DNA of 64,000 bases from Rhodophyticola sp. CCM32 (GTDB lineage Bacteria; Pseudomonadota; Alphaproteobacteria; Rhodobacterales; Rhodobacteraceae). The position numbers were made by a program, and so were the translations under genes. Under the pieces are notes generated by a model. It worked only from the letters and a program-made list of their open reading frames with translations, did no database searches and was not told where the DNA came from. The stretch lies in NCBI RefSeq assembly GCF_004751985.1, contig NZ_CP038492.1, positions 3,348,001 to 3,412,000 on the forward strand, read 5' to 3'. Below are positions 33,560 through 42,836 of this stretch, in pieces. Position 1 is the stretch's first letter. Every line of letters starts with the position of its first letter.

Positions 33560-33575
33560 CGTTGCAATTGCAACG
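33560..33575. promoter_or_regulatory. Perfect 16-bp palindrome upstream of hmgA
   Basis: CGTTGCAATTGCAACG is fully self-complementary and lies 45 bases before the hmgA start, in the expected place for an operator. An IclR-, MarR- or GntR-type regulator of tyrosine catabolism could bind it; no such gene is adjacent. Confidence 0.6.
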
Positions 33576-33645
33576 AGGTCAAGGCACCGGAGATGCATGG
33601 CTCAAAATGACATCATTTCGCATCAGAGGCAGGGGGCCGATGGCA

Positions 33646-33672
33646 TGAAAAAGGGCGCCTCAAAAGGCGCCC
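33646..33672 (-). terminator. Intrinsic terminator of glnK-amtB
   Basis: On the minus strand GGGCGCC-ttttga-GGCGCCC is followed by TTTTT. It lies 33 bases after the amtB stop. Confidence 0.88.
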
Positions 33673-33704
33673 TTTCCGGTTTCGATGTCTTGTGTCGGCG
33701 GGGT

Positions 33705-35033
33705 TCAGCCTTTGGAAAACTCCGGATAGGCTTCCATACCCAGTTCCGAGATGTCCAGACCGGCGATTTCATCTTCTTCGCTGGCGCGCAGGCCGATGGT
33801 GGCCTTGAGGATGAAGAACACGATCAGCGAGAACACGAAGACAAAGGCGCCGATGGAGGCCATGCCCATGATCTGCGTCACGAAAGAGGTGCCGTCATTG
33901 GTCCAGGCAACAATGAATGTCCCCCAGAGACCGGCAATCAGGTGGACCGGGATGGCGCCGACCACATCGTCGATCTTCATCCTGTCCAGCATCGGCACGG
34001 TCAGCACAACGATGACGCCGCCAATGGCCCCGATCACCAGCGCTTCCCACAATTCCGGGGTCAGCGGTTCTGCGGTGATCGACACCAGACCGGCCAGCGC
34101 ACCGTTCAGCACCATGGTCAGGTCCGTCTTGCCGAACATCACATGGGTCAGGATCAGGGCGGCGATAGCACCGGCCGCTGCGGCCATATTGGTGTTGGCG
34201 AAGATGCGGGACACATCCGCCACATCCCCAACCGTGCCCATGGCCAGTTGCGAGCCGCCGTTGAAGCCGAACCAGCCAAGCCACAGGATGAACGTACCCA
34301 AAGTGGCCAGCGCCAGGTTGGAGCCGGGCATCGGGTTGATCTTGCCATCCGAGCTATATTTGCCCAGACGCGGGCCAAGCACGATGGCACCGGCCAAAGC
34401 GGCAAACCCGCCTGCGGCATGCACCAGGGTCGAGCCTGCGAAGTCAGAGAAACCGGCCTCGGACAACCAGCCGCCGCCCCACTGCCAGGAGGCTTCGATC
34501 GGGTAGATGAAACCGGTCAGCACAACCACGAAGATCAGGAAGGGCCAGAGCTTGATGCGTTCCGCCAGAGTGCCCGAGACGATGGACGCCGTGGTGGCAC
34601 AGAACATCAGCTGAAAGAAGAAATCCGAGCCGACAGAGGCGTAATCAAGTGCGGTATCCGCCGGGGCCACACCCACGGGTTCCAGCACAGTGATCGAGAA
34701 GAACGGGCCAAGCCAGCCTTCGATGAGCCATTCGCCCGGATACATGATGTTAAAACCGATCAGCCAATACATGATGGCCGCGATTGCGAAAAGCGAGATA
34801 TTCTTGGTGAGCTGCATGGTGACGTTCTTGGACCGCACCAGACCCGCTTCGAGCATTGCAAAGCCCGCAGCCATCCAGAACACCAGAAAGCCACCTACCA
34901 GAAACAGCAGCGTTGTCAGAATATACGAGGTATGCAGGGCGGCCTCATCGCTCGCCTCTTGCGCAAACCCCATGCTTGGCAGGGTCGCGGCAAGTGCCAC
35001 GGCGGCCAAGGGGAAAAGAGTGTTGGTTTTCAT
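33705..35033 (-). CDS. amtB: Ammonium transporter AmtB
   Basis: About 442 residues: a signal-like N-terminus (FPLAAVALAATLPSMGFAQE) and eleven membrane helices. Family marks are FWMAAGFAMLEAGLVRSKNV, DFAGSTLVHAAGGFAALAGA and LGWFGFNGGSQ. AmtB conducts ammonium across the inner membrane and is gated by the PII protein encoded just upstream. AAAGGA lies eight bases before the ATG at 35033; another ATG nine bases upstream is possible. It is downstream of glnK in one unit, the reverse of nothing unusual for alphaproteobacteria. Confidence 0.95.
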   Translation of the reverse strand: MKTNTLFPLAAVALAATLPSMGFAQEASDEAALHTSYILTTLLFLVGGFLVFWMAAGFAMLEAGLVRSKNVTMQLTKNISLFAIAAIMYWLIGFNIMYPGEWLIEGWLGPFFSITVLEPVGVAPADTALDYASVGSDFFFQLMFCATTASIVSGTLAERIKLWPFLIFVVVLTGFIYPIEASWQWGGGWLSEAGFSDFAGSTLVHAAGGFAALAGAIVLGPRLGKYSSDGKINPMPGSNLALATLGTFILWLGWFGFNGGSQLAMGTVGDVADVSRIFANTNMAAAAGAIAALILTHVMFGKTDLTMVLNGALAGLVSITAEPLTPELWEALVIGAIGGVIVVLTVPMLDRMKIDDVVGAIPVHLIAGLWGTFIVAWTNDGTSFVTQIMGMASIGAFVFVFSLIVFFILKATIGLRASEEDEIAGLDISELGMEAYPEFSKG

Positions 35034-35066
35034 CTCTGTCATGTCCTTTTGTCGAAAGTGCGCGCC

Positions 35067-35405
35067 TTACAGCGCGTCATCATTGGTCTCGCCGGTCCGC
35101 ACGCGCACGGCGGAATTCACGTCGAGGACGAAGATTTTGCCGTCACCGATCTTGTCGGTCTTGGCGGTGGTCTGGATCGTTTCGACCACCTGATCGGCCA
35201 TCGCTTCCGCGACGACGATTTCCAGCTTCACTTTCGGCACGAAGTTCACGGCGTATTCGGCGCCGCGGTAAATTTCGGTGTGCCCGGATTGAGAGCCAAA
35301 GCCCTTGATCTCGGTCACCATCATTCCGCGCACGCCGATGGTGGTCAGGGCTTCGCGGACCTCCTCCAGCTTGAACGGTTTGATTGCTGCGATGATGAGT
35401 TTCAC
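35067..35405 (-). CDS. glnK: PII nitrogen-regulatory protein GlnK
   Basis: 112 residues, the standard PII length. It begins with GTG (VKLIIAAIKPFKLEEVREAL); the T-loop has the uridylylated Tyr in TEIYRGAEYAVNFVPK, and the C-terminal IGDGKIFVLDVNSAVRVRTGE is typical. GlnK reports nitrogen and energy status and blocks AmtB when ammonium is high. GGAAGGG precedes the GTG. Long in-frame extension upstream is not homologous and was left out. Confidence 0.95.
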   Translation of the reverse strand: MKLIIAAIKPFKLEEVREALTTIGVRGMMVTEIKGFGSQSGHTEIYRGAEYAVNFVPKVKLEIVVAEAMADQVVETIQTTAKTDKIGDGKIFVLDVNSAVRVRTGETNDDAL

Positions 35406-35499
35406 GTTGATACCCTTCCGGTAGTTGCTGTCCCCAAAGAACCTCACGGAGAATAGGACAGGCCGGGGCGCTGCGAAGGGCAACGAAGCGGTTGGGCGA

Positions 35500-35560
35500 T
35501 GGCGCAACTCATGCGCGTATACGCAAACTTTTTGCGCAAATAATGCGATATGCCCATTTA
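35500..35560 (-). promoter_or_regulatory. Probable glnK-amtB promoter region with TTTGCGCAAA palindrome
   Basis: On the minus strand this stretch holds TTTGCGCAAA, directly followed by AAGTTTGCG and then GTATAC, so TTTGCG recurs within about 20 bases in both orientations. It is AT-richer than its flanks and lies about 120 bases upstream of the GTG. An NtrC-dependent site is a reasonable guess; I do not see a clean sigma-54 element. Confidence 0.35.
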
Positions 35561-35675
35561 GTGTGCGTTTTGCGAATACGGCGACGCGGCATGATGCGGA
35601 TAAGAAATGCCAAAAACGACTCTCCACAAACGAGTCGTTTTTGCCTATCTTGGCGCAAAAGAAGGCAGGACCATT

Positions 35676-37886
35676 ATGAGCCGATCAGGAAGTGGAGGTC
35701 GCCCTCCGCGCAATTCGCAACGTGGGCTTGTGGCTGACCGCCGGACACAGGCCGCCCCGCGCAAGCGGGCGCAATCAGCGTCAAAATCCGGTCGCAAACC
35801 GCAGCGCAGATCACAAATGCGTACCCGCAGCCCCGGTATTCTGGGGTGGTTCAGGGCGCTGTTGCGGTTTGTCTTTCGGGTGATCTTCGGGATTTTCTGG
35901 CGCGGAACCGTGGTTCTGGGCCTGATTATACTGGCTGCCACGGCCTATTATTACACATTGCTGGGCCCGGTGGGGGATGTGGTCGATGCCCGCGCACGCG
36001 GATCGGTCACCATGCTGGACCGGGACGGCAATGTCTTTGCCTGGCGGGGGGAACAATATGGCGGAATGATCGACCCCGAAAGTGTCAGCCCGTATCTGAC
36101 CCATGCGGTGGTTGCGACCGAAGACCGCCGCTTCTATCGCCATCTGGGGATCAGCCCGCGCGGCATTGCCAGCGCCATCCGCATCAATATGCGCGAGGGC
36201 CGTGGCCCGTTGGAAGGGCATGGCGGCTCCACCATCACGCAGCAGGTTGCAAAGCTGATGTGTCTGGGGGTCAGATATGACCCGTCCGAGTGGGAGTCAG
36301 AAACCGACTATGAGACCGACTGCCGCCGCACCACCATCTGGCGGAAGCTGCAGGAAGTGCCTTTCGCCCTGGCGATGGAACTGCGCTATTCCAAGGATGA
36401 AATCCTGGCGATCTATTTCAACCGTGCTTATCTGGGGGCCGGTGCCCGCGGGTTCGAGGCTGCATCGCAACGCTATTTCGGCCATTCCAGCGCTGATCTG
36501 CAACCGCAGGAGGCGGCGATGCTGGCCGGTCTGCTGGTGGCCCCGTCCTATTATGCGCCGACCCGTAATCTGGAACGGGCGCAGAACCGGGCCAATCTGA
36601 TCCTGGGGCTGATGGAAGATCAGGGGTATCTGACCCCGGCCGAGGCAGAGGCGGGCCGTTCCGACCCCGCGACCCTGTCGGAAGCCGCCGCCGCCCGTGC
36701 CGGTGGGTATTTCGCCGACTGGATCATGGGCGAAGGCCCGGGGTTTCTGACCAATGACACCACTGAAGACGTGATCATCCGCACCACATTTGACCCCGAT
36801 ATGCAGGATGCCGCCGAAGCCGCCCTGGCCGAGGTGTTTTCCACCCAGGTGAGCGAAGAATCGGGGGCACAGGCCGCCATTGTGGTGATGTCTGCGGATG
36901 GTGCGGTGCGGGCCATGGTCGGTGGCCGCGAGACACAAGTGTCGGGCCAGTTCAACCGCGCGGTCCAGGCGATGCGCCAGACCGGCAGTTCGTTCAAACC
37001 GTTTGTCTATGCCGCTGCGCTTAATCTGGGTTGGCGGTTTGATGATCTGATCTATGACGGGCCGCTGACCATCAATATCCCCGGATCAGGCCCGTGGAGC
37101 CCCGAGAATTACTCCCGCCAGTTCTATGGGGAGGTGTCTCTGACCGACGCCCTGCGCGCCTCGCTGAACACCGCCGCCGTGCGCCTGTCGGAAACCGTGG
37201 GGCGCGAGGCCACCGTTGCCGTTGCTGAAGGGTTCGGGATCGAAAGCGATCTGGCGCTTGGTCCGGCCATTGCCCTTGGCGCATCCGAGGCGAGCCTGAT
37301 CGAGATGACGGGTGCCTATGCCGGTATTCTCAACGGCGGCTCGGCGGTTGCGCCTTATGGGCTGACAGAATTGCGGTTTCTGGGCGATGACGCGGCGTTG
37401 ATCGGGCAGGAAGGCGGGATCAGGGATCGGGTGATCTCGGAAGAGGCCGCGTTGCAGTTGACCTATATGATGTCCCAGGTGATCGCCAATGGAACCGGGC
37501 AGCGGGCGGCCCTGCCCGACCGGGCAGCCGCGGGTAAAACCGGGACCACCAATTCCTCCCGCGATGCCTGGTTCATCGGGTTCACGGCGGATTATGTGGC
37601 CGGTGTCTGGATGGGCTATGATGACAATACACCCCTGACCGGTGTGACCGGCGGTGGCCTGCCGGCAGAGATCTGGCGCCAGACCATGACGCGGATTCAC
37701 ACCGATATTCCGGCCCGTCCCCTGCCGATGATCGACCCGGTGGCCGAAGCACGGGCGGGCCTGCGGGCCGAGCAGCGGAGACAACAGGACCAATCACAGG
37801 GTCAGCAAGGCGGGCGCCGCCCCGATCTGGCCGAGCAAATCCTGATGGAGGTGCTGGGCACGTTTCTGGGCGACAACGGAAACTGA
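35676..37886 (+). CDS. Class A penicillin-binding protein (transglycosylase/transpeptidase)
   Basis: 736 residues. A basic, arginine-rich cytoplasmic tail (about 55 residues) precedes one membrane anchor (VVLGLIILAATAYYYTLLGP). The GT51 domain has VVATEDRRFYRHLGISPRGI, GGSTITQQVAKL and AIYFNRAYLGAGARGFEAAS. The transpeptidase has RQTGSSFKPFVYAAAL (the S-x-x-K serine), a SLNT motif and KTGTTNSSRDAWF. It polymerises and cross-links peptidoglycan. Start ATG 35676 has AGGA five bases upstream. Confidence 0.94.
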   Translation: MSRSGSGGRPPRNSQRGLVADRRTQAAPRKRAQSASKSGRKPQRRSQMRTRSPGILGWFRALLRFVFRVIFGIFWRGTVVLGLIILAATAYYYTLLGPVGDVVDARARGSVTMLDRDGNVFAWRGEQYGGMIDPESVSPYLTHAVVATEDRRFYRHLGISPRGIASAIRINMREGRGPLEGHGGSTITQQVAKLMCLGVRYDPSEWESETDYETDCRRTTIWRKLQEVPFALAMELRYSKDEILAIYFNRAYLGAGARGFEAASQRYFGHSSADLQPQEAAMLAGLLVAPSYYAPTRNLERAQNRANLILGLMEDQGYLTPAEAEAGRSDPATLSEAAAARAGGYFADWIMGEGPGFLTNDTTEDVIIRTTFDPDMQDAAEAALAEVFSTQVSEESGAQAAIVVMSADGAVRAMVGGRETQVSGQFNRAVQAMRQTGSSFKPFVYAAALNLGWRFDDLIYDGPLTINIPGSGPWSPENYSRQFYGEVSLTDALRASLNTAAVRLSETVGREATVAVAEGFGIESDLALGPAIALGASEASLIEMTGAYAGILNGGSAVAPYGLTELRFLGDDAALIGQEGGIRDRVISEEAALQLTYMMSQVIANGTGQRAALPDRAAAGKTGTTNSSRDAWFIGFTADYVAGVWMGYDDNTPLTGVTGGGLPAEIWRQTMTRIHTDIPARPLPMIDPVAEARAGLRAEQRRQQDQSQGQQGGRRPDLAEQILMEVLGTFLGDNGN

Positions 37887-37895
37887 GGCGTTATT

Positions 37896-37990
37896 GCGTT
37901 TCGGGTTTACCCTGAAACAGATCATATCGAAAAACGCGTTCGAGCCAGGGGTTTTCGATGCTGCTTTGACCTGAAATGCTTATAGAACCG
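37896..37990 (+). repeat. Two-stem hairpin element, copy E
   Basis: The outer stem GCGTTTCGGGTTTAC pairs with TTTGACCTGAAATGC (with G-U pairs), enclosing TGAAACAGATCAT and a perfect inner stem ATCGAAAA/TTTTCGAT. The loop is ACGCGTTCGAGCCAGGGG. TATAGAACCGG follows, as in copy C. It begins right after the PBP stop in sense orientation and abuts repeat M5. Confidence 0.7.
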
Positions 37991-38112
37991 GGTTGAAATT
38001 CTGCACCACCCTACACATTCTTGCGCCCGGCGGCCCCGCCGGGCCGCGCCCGTACCGCCCCCACGGGGCGGGCTCTGGCCTCTGCGCAATGTATATGTGG
38101 TGCAGCATTATG
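37991..38112. repeat. MITE-like dispersed element, copy M5
   Basis: The ends TTGAAATTCTGCACCACC and GTGGTGCAGCAT are inverted repeats (TGCACCAC/GTGGTGCA exact). The core holds GCCCGGCGG-CC-CCGCCGGGC and GCCCGTACCG..CACGGGGCGGGC. It is the copy with the best-preserved ends and lies between the PBP gene and mlaC. Confidence 0.75.
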
Positions 38113-38122
38113 GTCTGGCGCT

Positions 38123-38734
38123 CTACCCGATGCTTTGCAGATGCGCGATCAGGGCGTCCAGGTCACCGCCCCGCCGGTCCAGCATGCCGCCGATTTCGGC
38201 ACGTTCGGTAATGCCCAGGCTGACACCTTCGATGATCATGTCGAAAAACCTGTTCTGGCCCGAGCGGTCTGACACCATCCAGCGTACCTCGAACGGGCTT
38301 TGATTGCGCAGCCGGACGCTGGAGATGATCTCGAAATACCGGTTCACCTGACGGCCGTCGATGACCTGTATCTCCCCGCCGATGAATTCCCGGAACCGGC
38401 GGCCGTATTTATTGGCCATGTAATGCTGGAAGGCGGCGGTGAAGGCCCTGAGCTGCGCGTTGCTGGCACTGCGGGCCGGGGCGCCAAGCACCGATCTGGC
38501 AATCGTCGGCACATCCGCGTGACGGGCAAAGAACCGCTCGAAATCGCGCAGCATGGCGGCCTCGGACTGGCCGGAATTGATGATCTGCGTCAGCTCGGCC
38601 ACAGCCCGGTCGATCAGGCTGCGGGCCTCTGTCAGGTTCAGCGCCAGCGCCATATGCGCAGGTGCCAGGGCGGCCAGCCCGGTGGCAAGGCCCAAAACGC
38701 CAAACCGGCGCCGGGTCCAGGCCGCATCTGTCAT
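38123..38734 (-). CDS. mlaC: MlaC/Ttg2D-family phospholipid-binding protein
   Basis: About 203 residues. The N-terminus MTDAAWTRRRFGVLGLATGL has a twin-arginine-like signal. The mature part LIDRAVAELTQIINSGQSEAA, FERFFARHADVPTIARSVLG and FQHYMANKYGRRFREFIGGE is typical of MlaC, the periplasmic shuttle of the Mla phospholipid pathway. ATG 38734 was chosen; ATG 38749 inside the mlaA end is an alternative. It follows mlaA directly. The MlaFEDB transporter is not here. Confidence 0.88.
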   Translation of the reverse strand: MTDAAWTRRRFGVLGLATGLAALAPAHMALALNLTEARSLIDRAVAELTQIINSGQSEAAMLRDFERFFARHADVPTIARSVLGAPARSASNAQLRAFTAAFQHYMANKYGRRFREFIGGEIQVIDGRQVNRYFEIISSVRLRNQSPFEVRWMVSDRSGQNRFFDMIIEGVSLGITERAEIGGMLDRRGGDLDALIAHLQSIG

Positions 38735-38738
38735 GCTG

Positions 38739-39533
38739 TCAGTCTTCATAGGGGTCAAACAAAAGATCTCCATCGGAATCCTCATCTGGGTCAATGACAT
38801 TGGACGCAGTCCCATTTCTGAGTTGGAACCGCCGGTTCTGCAAATAAATTGACCGGGTCTGCGCATAGCTGTCTTCGCTTTCATACAGAATGCTGTCGAT
38901 AAAGCCTGTATTACTGTGCCGGTTGCCAAGACCCGATACGACATGCACGCCGCGGGCAATATTCGCCGGGCGTGGATGCAGCGTATTGATCGGGTCCAGG
39001 GCAATATCCACCACCCTGCCAACCGCATGACGGGAGGTTGAGGGCCCCAGAAACGGCAGTTCTGTATAAGCCCCTTCCGGCGTGCCCCAGACATGCAGGG
39101 TTTCGCCGAAATCTGTCGGGTGACCCTCCAGCCCCATGGAGGTGGCCGGGTCGAAAATGCCGGCAACGCCAATGGTGCTGTTGATCACGAAACGTGCGGT
39201 GTTGTGCAGTGCCCGACCCAGGCGCAGTTGCAGGATATTATTCACCACATAGCTGGGCTGGCTGAGATTGGAGGACATGCGCCCCACACCCACCAGAACC
39301 GGCCCGGGCAGCGATTCGCCAACCACATTGGAGCCCGGGCGCACCAGAGAGCGATCAAGGCTGCGGTTGAATGCATGCATCTGGCGGTTTTGCGCCTCAT
39401 AAGGGTCGTCGATGGCACCGGGGCCGGGCAATGTTGCCGGGCCGCAGGCGGTCAGGATCAGTAGCGCCGAAAGGGTTGCAAACAGCGTGTAACGTTTGGG
39501 GGAGGGCAAAACAGGCACCGGTTCTCCAGTCAA
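38739..39533 (-). CDS. mlaA: MlaA/VacJ-family outer-membrane lipoprotein
   Basis: 264 residues. The lipobox is LLILTACGPA. Core signatures are DPYEAQNRQMHAFNRSLDRS, LSQPSYVVNNILQLRLGRAL, FVINSTIGVAGIFDPATSMG, TDFGETLHVWG and LPFLGPSTSRHAVGRVVD. MlaA removes misplaced phospholipid from the outer leaflet and passes it to MlaC. The C-terminus is very acidic (DPDEDSDGDLLFDPYED). The gene is divergent from the type I secretion operon. Confidence 0.92.
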   Translation of the reverse strand: MTGEPVPVLPSPKRYTLFATLSALLILTACGPATLPGPGAIDDPYEAQNRQMHAFNRSLDRSLVRPGSNVVGESLPGPVLVGVGRMSSNLSQPSYVVNNILQLRLGRALHNTARFVINSTIGVAGIFDPATSMGLEGHPTDFGETLHVWGTPEGAYTELPFLGPSTSRHAVGRVVDIALDPINTLHPRPANIARGVHVVSGLGNRHSNTGFIDSILYESEDSYAQTRSIYLQNRRFQLRNGTASNVIDPDEDSDGDLLFDPYED

Positions 39534-39556
39534 AGATATAGCGTTTCAATTACATT

Positions 39557-39596
39557 TGGATGGCTGTAAAAAATTGTGGATGGCAGTAAAGAATTG
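39557..39596. promoter_or_regulatory. Tandem 20-bp direct repeat upstream of the type I secretion genes
   Basis: TGGATGGCTGTAAAAAATTG is directly followed by TGGATGGCAGTAAAGAATTG (two differences). The 20-bp period is about two helical turns, as expected for a side-by-side dimer or activator array. It lies 129 bases upstream of the ABC gene and just upstream of mlaA, so either could be controlled. Confidence 0.55.
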
Positions 39597-39724
39597 CAAA
39601 ACAGGATCGGTTACATGATGACCTATATTGAGCACCGAACAAACTGAACAAAACGCGACAGACATAATAGTCAAGACCGTGACAAAAAACGACGCCCCGG
39701 ATACCTGAAATTTGGACAACATGT

Positions 39725-41461
39725 ATGGCTTCGACCACACAACAGCACGCTTCGTCAGGTATAGATGAGCTGACGCGCCAGCGCCGTGCAAATTCCGGGC
39801 TTTTCTGGGCGATTTTCCTGTTCAGCATTTTTACCAACCTGCTGATGCTGACCGGGCCGCTTTACATGTTGCAGGTCTATGACCGTGTGCTGGGCAGCCG
39901 GTCTGAAGAAACATTGCTGGCCCTGTCCCTGCTGGTGACCTTTCTGTTTCTGATGATGGGGCTGCTGGATTACGCCCGTGGCCGGGTCGCCGCACGGGTG
40001 GGCGCGCGTTTGCAGGATGGGCTGGATTCGCCGGTTTTTGCCGCCGCCCTGTCGCGTGCACGCCGCAAGGGCGGGCCGCAAACGGGGTTGCAGGATCTGG
40101 AAGCGGTGCAGCGGCTGTTATCCTCGCCCGCCTTTCTGGCGCTGTTTGATATCCCCTGGACGCCGCTGTTTCTGGCAGCGATTTTCATATTCCATCCCTG
40201 GCTTGGCTGGCTGGCTCTGAGCGGCGGGGCGCTTCTGGTGATGATCACCCTGATCAATCAGGCGATGACGCGGGAGCCGTTGAAAGCATCCGGTGTTGCC
40301 TCCATGCGGGCCGACCGGATGGCCGGGCAGTTGCAGTCCGAGGCTGAACTGATCCGCAGCCTGGGCATGCAGGGTGCCGCCTTTCGCCGCTGGCGGGGGC
40401 AGCGCGAACAGGCCCTTGGCGCCGCGATCCGGTCCAGCGACCGGGTCGGCGGGTTTACGACGCTGACCAAAACGCTGCGCCTGTTTCTGCAATCGGCGAT
40501 GCTGGGTCTTGGGGCGTATCTTGTCTTGCAGGCGGAGCTGACGGCGGGCGCAATGATTGCCGGGTCGATCCTTCTGGGCCGGGCTTTGGCGCCGATCGAA
40601 CTGGCCATTGGCCAATGGGCGGTGATCCAGCGGGCGCGCGATGGCTGGACCAATCTGCGCCAGCTTCTGGGCGAAACCCCGCCAGAGCCACAGCGCCTGC
40701 CCTTGCCCCGCCCGGCTGCAAAGCTGGATGTGCATCAACTGGCCGTGGTGCCCCCGGGGGAAAGCCAGGCGATGTTGCGGATGGTCAGTTTTCGGGTCGA
40801 TCCGGGGCAGGCCGTGGGCATTATCGGCCCCTCGGGTGCGGGGAAATCCACCCTTGCGAAAGCCTTGACCGGGGTCTGGTTGCCGGCCGCCGGGCAGATC
40901 CGTCTGGATGGCGCGACGCTGGATCAGTATGACCCGGATATTCTGGGGGGACTGGTGGGCTATCTGCCGCAGACCGTCAGCCTGTTTGACGGCACGATTG
41001 CCGAAAATATCGCGCGCCTGTCGCCCAACCCCGACCCGGATGCCGTGGTGGCCGCCGCGCAGAAGGCCGCGGCCCATGAGCTGATTCTGAAACAGCCCAA
41101 AGGCTATGACACGCCGGTCACCTCCATCGGGTCGCGCCTGTCAGGCGGGCAGATACAGCGTATCGGCCTGGCCCGCGCGCTTTATGGCAACCCGGTGCTG
41201 CTGGTGCTGGATGAACCGAACTCGAATCTTGATAACGAGGGCAGCGCGGCCCTGAACCAGGCAATCCGCGAGATGAAATCTGATGGCCGCTCGGTTCTGA
41301 TCATGGCCCACAGACCCGCCGCGATCCGCGAATGTGAGATGCTGCTGGTGCTGGATGGGGGGATGCCGAAGATGTTTGGCCCGCGCGACGAGGTCTTGAA
41401 GAAGACCGTGCAGAACCATGCCCAGATCAACGCAAGCGGCACTGGCGGGGGGGTCAGCTGA
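39725..41461 (+). CDS. Type I secretion ABC transporter (PrtD/PrsD family)
   Basis: 578 residues. The N-terminal membrane domain has about six helices ([20 protein letters not shown] first) and no peptidase domain, matching the PrtD type I secretion ATPase family. The ATPase has Walker [12 protein letters not shown], signature [14 protein letters not shown] and Walker [13 protein letters not shown]. It would export RTX-type or similar C-terminal-signal proteins with the HlyD partner that follows. No substrate gene is next to it. Its stop overlaps the next start by one base. Confidence 0.92.
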   Translation: MASTTQQHASSGIDELTRQRRANSGLFWAIFLFSIFTNLLMLTGPLYMLQVYDRVLGSRSEETLLALSLLVTFLFLMMGLLDYARGRVAARVGARLQDGLDSPVFAAALSRARRKGGPQTGLQDLEAVQRLLSSPAFLALFDIPWTPLFLAAIFIFHPWLGWLALSGGALLVMITLINQAMTREPLKASGVASMRADRMAGQLQSEAELIRSLGMQGAAFRRWRGQREQALGAAIRSSDRVGGFTTLTKTLRLFLQSAMLGLGAYLVLQAELTAGAMIAGSILLGRALAPIELAIGQWAVIQRARDGWTNLRQLLGETPPEPQRLPLPRPAAKLDVHQLAVVPPGESQAMLRMVSFRVDPGQAVGIIGPSGAGKSTLAKALTGVWLPAAGQIRLDGATLDQYDPDILGGLVGYLPQTVSLFDGTIAENIARLSPNPDPDAVVAAAQKAAAHELILKQPKGYDTPVTSIGSRLSGGQIQRIGLARALYGNPVLLVLDEPNSNLDNEGSAALNQAIREMKSDGRSVLIMAHRPAAIRECEMLLVLDGGMPKMFGPRDEVLKKTVQNHAQINASGTGGGVS

Positions 41462-42768
41462 TGGCAGATAAATCTCGCCCCGTCTGGTCTGTGCGCGGCC
41501 CGATCTTTCTGGGCTTGTTGGCTGTTGCGGCGCTGCTGGGGGGTTTTGGCACCTGGGCGGCCCTGTCGAATATCGCGGGCGCGGTTGTCGCCTCGGGCCA
41601 GATTGAGGTGGATCAGAACCGCCAGGCCATTCAGCACCCCGAAGGCGGGGTGGTCGCCGAACTGGATGTGGAGGAAGGCCAGCAGGTCGAAGAGGGTGAG
41701 GTGCTGTTGCGCCTTGATCATTCCGATATCGCCTCCAGCTATGTGGTGGTCCGCGGCCAGTTGAATGAACTGCGCGCCCGCCGCGCCCGGCTGGAGGCAG
41801 AGCGGGACGGGATGGCCGAGATCAGTTTCGGCACGGACCTGCAACAGGCGGCGCAGGACAATGTGGAACTGGCTGATATCCTGACCGGGCAGCTGAATCT
41901 GTTCACCGCCCGGCGCGATACGCTGGACCGGGAGATCGACCAGCTGAACCGCCGGACCGAGCAGATCGGCAGCCAGATCGAGGGTATGGATGCCCAACGC
42001 ACCGCCCTGGAACGGCAGCAGGATCTGGTGGCCGAAGAACTGACCGCACAGCGTGATCTGCTGGAGAGGGGGCTGGCCCAGGCCGCGCGGGTTCTGAGCC
42101 TGGAACGTGAAGAGGCCAATCTGCTGGGCACATTGGGAGAGATCGACGCCAGCGTGGCCGAGGCCGAAGGCCGGATCACCGAGATTGAACTTGCGATCCT
42201 TCAGGTCGAGACCGAGCGCCGGGAAGAGGCGATTGTTGAGTTGCGAGAAGTCCGTGTGCAGGAAGAGGAACTGGGGGAACGCGCCCGGGCGCTGGAACGG
42301 CAGTTGAGCCAGATGGATATGCGCGCACCGGTGAGTGGTATCGTCTATGGCCTGACCATATTCGGCGCCCAGTCGGTCGTGCGCCCGGCCGAGCCGGTGA
42401 TGTTCCTGGTGCCGCAGGATCGGCCTCTGGTGATCTCGGCCCGGGTGGCGGCGATCCATGTGGATCAGGTTTTTGTCGGCCAGGAGGTCATTTTGCGCTT
42501 TCCCGCATTCAGCAGCCGCACCACGCCCGATCTTTATGGGCTGGTCACGCGGGTATCGGCCGACGCTTTTGTGGATGAGGCCACGGGCGCCAGTTTCTAT
42601 GAAACCCAGATCGTTCTGGATGACGGTCAGATTGACCTGCTGGAGGGGGAGACACTTTTGCCCGGCATGCCGGTAGAGGCGTTTATCCGCACCGAGGACC
42701 GTACCCCCATTGCCTATCTGATGCGCCCGTTGATGGACTATTTCAACCGGGCTTTCCGCGAAAGCTGA
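41461..42768 (+). CDS. Type I secretion membrane-fusion protein (HlyD/PrtE family)
   Basis: 435 residues. One N-terminal membrane helix ([20 protein letters not shown]) is followed by a lipoyl-like half ([20 protein letters not shown]), long coiled-coil helices (about residues 90-290, rich in Glu, Arg and Leu) and the second half [14 protein letters not shown]. The C-terminal HlyD_D beta-barrel region has [19 protein letters not shown]. It bridges the inner-membrane ABC protein and a TolC-like outer-membrane channel. Confidence 0.92.
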   Translation: MADKSRPVWSVRGPIFLGLLAVAALLGGFGTWAALSNIAGAVVASGQIEVDQNRQAIQHPEGGVVAELDVEEGQQVEEGEVLLRLDHSDIASSYVVVRGQLNELRARRARLEAERDGMAEISFGTDLQQAAQDNVELADILTGQLNLFTARRDTLDREIDQLNRRTEQIGSQIEGMDAQRTALERQQDLVAEELTAQRDLLERGLAQAARVLSLEREEANLLGTLGEIDASVAEAEGRITEIELAILQVETERREEAIVELREVRVQEEELGERARALERQLSQMDMRAPVSGIVYGLTIFGAQSVVRPAEPVMFLVPQDRPLVISARVAAIHVDQVFVGQEVILRFPAFSSRTTPDLYGLVTRVSADAFVDEATGASFYETQIVLDDGQIDLLEGETLLPGMPVEAFIRTEDRTPIAYLMRPLMDYFNRAFRES

Positions 42769-42836
42769 TCGGCCCTTTCCTCTGCCCGCCCGTATCGTTA
42801 GCCTGACTTCAAATCACGTCATCTGGAGTCGGTTGT

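Noticed and set aside
32361..35456. Very long plus-strand open frame (1031 codons) across hmgA, amtB and glnK
   Set aside because: It is antisense to three clear genes with full family signatures and its translation is His/Gln/Arg-rich with no recognisable domain; a GC-rich codon shadow.
38123..39172. Apparent 349-codon form of MlaC with a long N-terminal extension
   Set aside because: The extension overlaps mlaA out of frame; the Tat-like signal begins at 38734.
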